From assembly GCA_965659745.1 (NCBI GenBank), contig CBFHXF010000004.1, positions 1 through 64,000 of the forward strand: a stretch of 64,000 bases of DNA. Direction: 5' to 3'. Below the pieces are notes generated by a model that was given only the letters and a program-made list of their open reading frames with translations, had not been told where the DNA came from and did no database searches. Position numbers and translations under genes: made by a program. Shown here one piece after another: positions 60,650 through 64,000 of the stretch (the first letter of the stretch is position 1; each line of letters begins with the position of its first letter). This DNA comes from VMCP01 sp965659745. Its GTDB lineage: Bacteria > Bacteroidota > Bacteroidia > NS11-12g > UBA955.

Positions 60650-61448
60650 GATAAGAATGGTTTTCAGCAAGCGCCAATGGATGATTAGTTTGCTAATTGT
60701 ACTCATTGTATTATTACTCTTTTCGTGGAGTCAAATGAATTTTGCCGGCAAAAACAGAATTGTTTCAAAGGTTGAAATTGATATAAAAAATCCTATTCAA
60801 AATTTCCAATTCTTAAACAATCAAGATGTAAGCGAGTATATCCAAGCCACACTTGGAAATCCGATTGGAAAACCCGCATCTGAAATTTCACTAACCCAAC
60901 TAGAACAGTATTTAAATCGCATACCCGAGGTATTACAAAGTACAGTATGGATATCGTTTAATGGCAGTTTACATGTGAAAATAAAAGAGCGCGAAGCCAT
61001 AGCCAAAATGTATAATATCAAAGGCGATGCATGCTATTTAGATACCGGCATGAGGATGATTCCATCGAAAAAACATCTTCAGGCACCGGTCATAATAGTA
61101 AATGGAAAAATTAACCAAAAAATTGTTTGGGGTAAAAAAATGAGTGCGGAATGGTCCAACAAATTAAAGCCAATTTTAACGGCAATCCATTCCAGTACAT
61201 TTTGGAAACCTCATTTTGAACAATGCTATGTAGATAAGTTTGACCAGCTATTGTTGTATCCCAACGTAGGAAGGCATAGCATTGTTATGAATAACGTTGA
61301 AAATGTAGATGAAAAGCTCGAAAACTTGCGTCTTTTCTACGATAAAGGACTTAAGCATATAGGGTGGGATCACTATAGAAAAATTAATATATCATACCGA
61401 AATCAAATAGTCACTGAAGCGCATGTTTCAAATACTGAACACAATTAA
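60642..61448 (+). CDS. ftsQ: FtsQ-like division protein
   Basis: ATG 60642 (MNKIRMVFSKRQWM) lies inside the murC 3' end; TTG 60633 is an alternative. The 268-residue protein has a short cytoplasmic part, one transmembrane helix (about 15-32, SLLIVLIVLLLFSWSQMNF) and a periplasmic domain with a POTRA-like start (SKVEIDIKNPIQNFQFLNNQ, SLTQLEQYLNRIPEVLQSTV). Sequence conservation is weak, as usual for FtsQ in this phylum; the position between murC and ftsA decides the call. Confidence 0.85.
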   Translation: MNKIRMVFSKRQWMISLLIVLIVLLLFSWSQMNFAGKNRIVSKVEIDIKNPIQNFQFLNNQDVSEYIQATLGNPIGKPASEISLTQLEQYLNRIPEVLQSTVWISFNGSLHVKIKEREAIAKMYNIKGDACYLDTGMRMIPSKKHLQAPVIIVNGKINQKIVWGKKMSAEWSNKLKPILTAIHSSTFWKPHFEQCYVDKFDQLLLYPNVGRHSIVMNNVENVDEKLENLRLFYDKGLKHIGWDHYRKINISYRNQIVTEAHVSNTEHN

Positions 61449-61487
61449 AAAAACACTGTCTAAAAAGCACAACACACACATACGATT

Positions 61488-62867
61488 ATGAAAGGAGAAA
61501 AGAATAACATTATTGTAGGCCTTGACATTGGAACTACCAAAATTTGCGCAATTGTAGGCCAATTGGCAGAAAACGGTAAAATTAACATTCTCGGAATTGG
61601 CAAATCTTCTAGCCAAGGGGGTGTGTCTCGAGGTATGGTTGCCAATGTGAGCAAGGTGGTTCAAGCCATTCATGAAGCGGTAGCACAAGCCGAAAAAGCA
61701 AGCCACGTAAAAATCAGTACGGTTTACGTAGGCATTGCAGGACATCATATAAAGAGCTTGCAACATCGAGGCACGTTAAATAGACATAACGGCGAAGATG
61801 AAATCAAAAAAGAAGAACTATTGCGATTGGAACAGGAAATGGAAAACTTGGTATTACAACCTGGGTTAGACATTTTACATGTAATTCCGCAAGATTATAC
61901 TATTGACGGTGAAGAAGGCATTCGCGACCCTGAAGGCCGGATAGGCGTGCGTGTGGAGTGCAATTTCCATATTATCACGGGCGAAACTTCCCGCGCAAAA
62001 ATCATTGGCAGATCGGTTAAAAATGCCCAATTAGAAGTGGCTGATTTAATTGTTGAGCCTGTGGCTTCTGCTACGGCCGTTTTGTCTCAGGAAGAAATGG
62101 AAGCAGGTGTAGTATTAGTTGATATCGGCGGCGGAACTACCGACATATGTATCTTTGAAAATGGCTTCATTTCACACACTGCGATCATTCCTATTGGTGG
62201 CGATCGCATTACCATGGATTTACAAGAGGCATTTGGAATTCTAAAAAGCCAAGCCGAAGAAGTAAAAGTGATGTACGGAAGCTGCTTCCCTACTGAACAA
62301 ATGAAAAACGAAGTCGTGGTAATTCCAGGTCTCCCAGGAAGAGAACCTAAAGAAATTAGCGTATATGCCATTTCTCAAGTAATTCGTGCTCGAATGGAAG
62401 ATATCATCCAAAAAGTAGAATATGAGATTGCTTTGGCCGGCGTAGACAATACATTAAACGGAGGCATCGTATTAACCGGAGGCGGTTCAAGTCTAAAAGA
62501 AGTTAAACAATTATTCAGCTTCCAAACCGGCTTTGATGTGCACATTGGTACTCCAGGCCAACATTTAGGTCGCGGACAAGTAGACGAAGTAAGAAAGCCC
62601 CTTTATGCCACAGCCATCGGATTGGTCATGAAAGGTATTGAAATAGAACATATTTACGGAAGTCAATACGCACCCAACCAACTGGAAGACGTTCAAAATA
62701 AAAACAATGATGTCGTAGCCCCAGAATTGGAAGATGTGATTGCCGATCCTCAACCACCCAAAAAGCAAAAAGGACCCTCTTGGAGAAGTTCTTATAACAT
62801 GAACATGTTCTCCGATATGTTGAGACAGTGGTTCAGCGATGACGAAGACGTAGATTTCAAACATTAA
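61488..62867 (+). CDS. ftsA: Cell division actin homologue FtsA
   Basis: The protein has 459 residues. IVGLDIGTTKICAIVG is the phosphate-1 loop; VVLVDIGGGTTDICIFENG phosphate-2; GGIVLTGGGSSLKEVKQLF the adenosine motif. The domain 1C region (YVGIAGHHIKSLQHRGTLNR) is present. The C-terminus (SSYNMNMFSDMLRQWFSDD) has the amphipathic helix that tethers FtsA, and through it FtsZ, to the membrane. It precedes ftsZ by 20 bases. Confidence 0.96.
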   Translation: MKGEKNNIIVGLDIGTTKICAIVGQLAENGKINILGIGKSSSQGGVSRGMVANVSKVVQAIHEAVAQAEKASHVKISTVYVGIAGHHIKSLQHRGTLNRHNGEDEIKKEELLRLEQEMENLVLQPGLDILHVIPQDYTIDGEEGIRDPEGRIGVRVECNFHIITGETSRAKIIGRSVKNAQLEVADLIVEPVASATAVLSQEEMEAGVVLVDIGGGTTDICIFENGFISHTAIIPIGGDRITMDLQEAFGILKSQAEEVKVMYGSCFPTEQMKNEVVVIPGLPGREPKEISVYAISQVIRARMEDIIQKVEYEIALAGVDNTLNGGIVLTGGGSSLKEVKQLFSFQTGFDVHIGTPGQHLGRGQVDEVRKPLYATAIGLVMKGIEIEHIYGSQYAPNQLEDVQNKNNDVVAPELEDVIADPQPPKKQKGPSWRSSYNMNMFSDMLRQWFSDDEDVDFKH

Positions 62868-62887
62868 TTCACCAAAACACAAACACT

Positions 62888-64000
62888 ATGGATATGGAAT
62901 TTCAACCTGAAGTAACACTCGACAAAATAATCAAAGTAATAGGTGTAGGCGGCGGCGGAAATAATGCCGTTAATTACATGTACAAACAAGGCATTGAAGG
63001 TGTAGATTTTTACGTTTGCAATACCGACATACAAGCCTTACGACATAGCCCGGTACCTAATAAGCTCCAACTAGGCGCCAGTTTAACATCTGGTCTCGGC
63101 GCAGGTTCCTCCGCTTTAAGAGGAGAAGAAGCGGCACAGGAGAGCGAAAAAGCCATAGAGGAAATGTTATCCGACGGTACCCGTATGGTATTTATAACCG
63201 CTGGTTTTGGGGGTGGCACCGGCACCGGAGCGGCACCCGTAATTGCGGGTATCGCGAAAAAACTAAATATTCTTACGGTAGGAATTGTTACCCTACCTTT
63301 TAGCGATGAAGGACAACAACGTCACAATCAAGCCATGGAAGGTATTGAAAGAATCCGTCCGCATGTCGATGCATTAATTACCGTTTCTAATGACCGCATT
63401 GTTGACATGTTTGGCGACCTAACTTTCCTAGAAGCATTTGCGCAAGCGGACGATATATTATGTACCGCCGCAAAAGGTATTGCCGAAATAATTTTCAAAA
63501 CTGGACATCTAAACGTCGATTTTAAAGACGTTGAAACAGCCATGACCAACAGCGGTCGTGCCCTAATGGGAACCGGACGCTCAGGTGGTGAAAATCGCGC
63601 TAAAGAAGCCGTTACATCCGCTATTAAGAGTCCGCTACTAGACAATACCAAAATTACAGGCTCCAAGCATATTCTTATAAATATCACATATGGCAGCAAG
63701 GCCCCTTCACTTAGTGAAACCCGCACAATCATGAGCTTCTTGCAAGATGAAGCCGGACATTCCGCGACTTTGAAAATGGGTATAACTTTAGACGAAAGCC
63801 TTAAAGACGAACTAGCTGTTACTGTGATTGCCACAGGGTTTGAATCGCATGAAAGCACCCCTCCAATGGAAGCAATCATCGAATCAGAACCAGTAGCGGC
63901 ACCCGTAAAACCCATTCAAACCATCCAGAATGCTACTGATGAAATCATAATTGAAGATTTAACTTCGTTCGAAGAGCCCGTAATACCTAGCCCGGCGCCT
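62888..64000 (+). CDS. ftsZ: Cell division tubulin homologue FtsZ (3' end outside window)
   Basis: The frame opens at ATG 62888 and continues for 371 codons to the window edge, so the C-terminus is missing. IIKVIGVGGGGNNAVNYMYK is the nucleotide-binding start, FITAGFGGGTGTGAAPVIA the tubulin signature (GGGTGTG), and VGIVTLPFSDEGQQRHNQA follows. The GTPase and most of the tubulin C-domain are present. The last visible residues start the variable linker; the FtsA-binding C-terminal peptide lies outside. It forms the Z ring. Confidence 0.97.
   Translation, partial: MDMEFQPEVTLDKIIKVIGVGGGGNNAVNYMYKQGIEGVDFYVCNTDIQALRHSPVPNKLQLGASLTSGLGAGSSALRGEEAAQESEKAIEEMLSDGTRMVFITAGFGGGTGTGAAPVIAGIAKKLNILTVGIVTLPFSDEGQQRHNQAMEGIERIRPHVDALITVSNDRIVDMFGDLTFLEAFAQADDILCTAAKGIAEIIFKTGHLNVDFKDVETAMTNSGRALMGTGRSGGENRAKEAVTSAIKSPLLDNTKITGSKHILINITYGSKAPSLSETRTIMSFLQDEAGHSATLKMGITLDESLKDELAVTVIATGFESHESTPPMEAIIESEPVAAPVKPIQTIQNATDEIIIEDLTSFEEPVIPSPAP

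Overview
The window comes from the chromosome of a Bacteroidota bacterium. The evidence is taxon-typical: two secreted proteins with type IX secretion (T9SS) C-terminal sorting domains, a TamL-type Omp85 lipoprotein, a DUF4175-type coiled-coil membrane protein, tandem Skp/OmpH genes, and many start codons preceded by the Bacteroidota -7 promoter element TAnnTTTG instead of a Shine-Dalgarno sequence. MurE carries the DNPR motif of meso-diaminopimelate ligases, and dapF is present, so the cell wall should be mDAP-type. A 98-base N run in htrA shows that the sequence is a scaffold. I see no tRNA, rRNA, CRISPR array, insertion sequence or prophage.

Region 1 (1-6528, minus strand) is the most unusual part. 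Six tightly packed genes encode, in transcription order: a 655-aa membrane protein whose cytoplasmic half reads as FliG and whose periplasmic half plus transmembrane helix resembles the end of FliF; a secreted protein with an alpha/beta N-terminal domain and an outer-membrane barrel; a TPR lipoprotein; a genuine MotA; a genuine MotB; and an outer-membrane barrel protein leading into a thrombospondin type 3/OmpA-like tail that runs off the left edge. Bacteroidota generally lack flagella, and no rod, hook, filament, export gate or FliM/FliN is visible here. The operon therefore looks like a stripped-down, proton-driven flagellar-motor derivative spanning the envelope. It is the best candidate in the window for an undescribed system.

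Region 2 (6786-25124) is mostly housekeeping: an AlbA_2-MurB fusion, a T9SS cargo protein, truB, a TlpA-like lipoprotein, an orphan OmpR-type regulator, pabB, uvrC, murI, two Skp genes, a lipoprotein, a LuxE-like ligase, an RND exporter, rpsF-rpsR-rplI, and rpmH-rnpA-yidD. Region 3 (25216-44409) holds a small membrane protein, metG, the DUF4175 protein, an SpoU methyltransferase, tamL, clpC, an unknown gene, dnaB, htrA, an ECF sigma/anti-sigma pair and dapF. Region 4 (44521-48947) holds a T9SS beta-propeller protein, lipA and an outer-membrane protein.

Region 5 (49059-64000) is a complete-looking dcw cluster running rightwards: mraZ, rsmH, ftsL-like, ftsI with a PASTA domain, murE, mraY, murD, ftsW, murG, murC, ftsQ, ftsA and ftsZ, which is cut by the right edge. 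Its control region has a good promoter, an array of TGG units in about 10-bp phase that ends in three perfect TGGGA MraZ boxes, and a perfect DnaA box inside the array. murB and murI (region 2) and dapF (region 3) complement this cluster; murF and ddl are not in the window.
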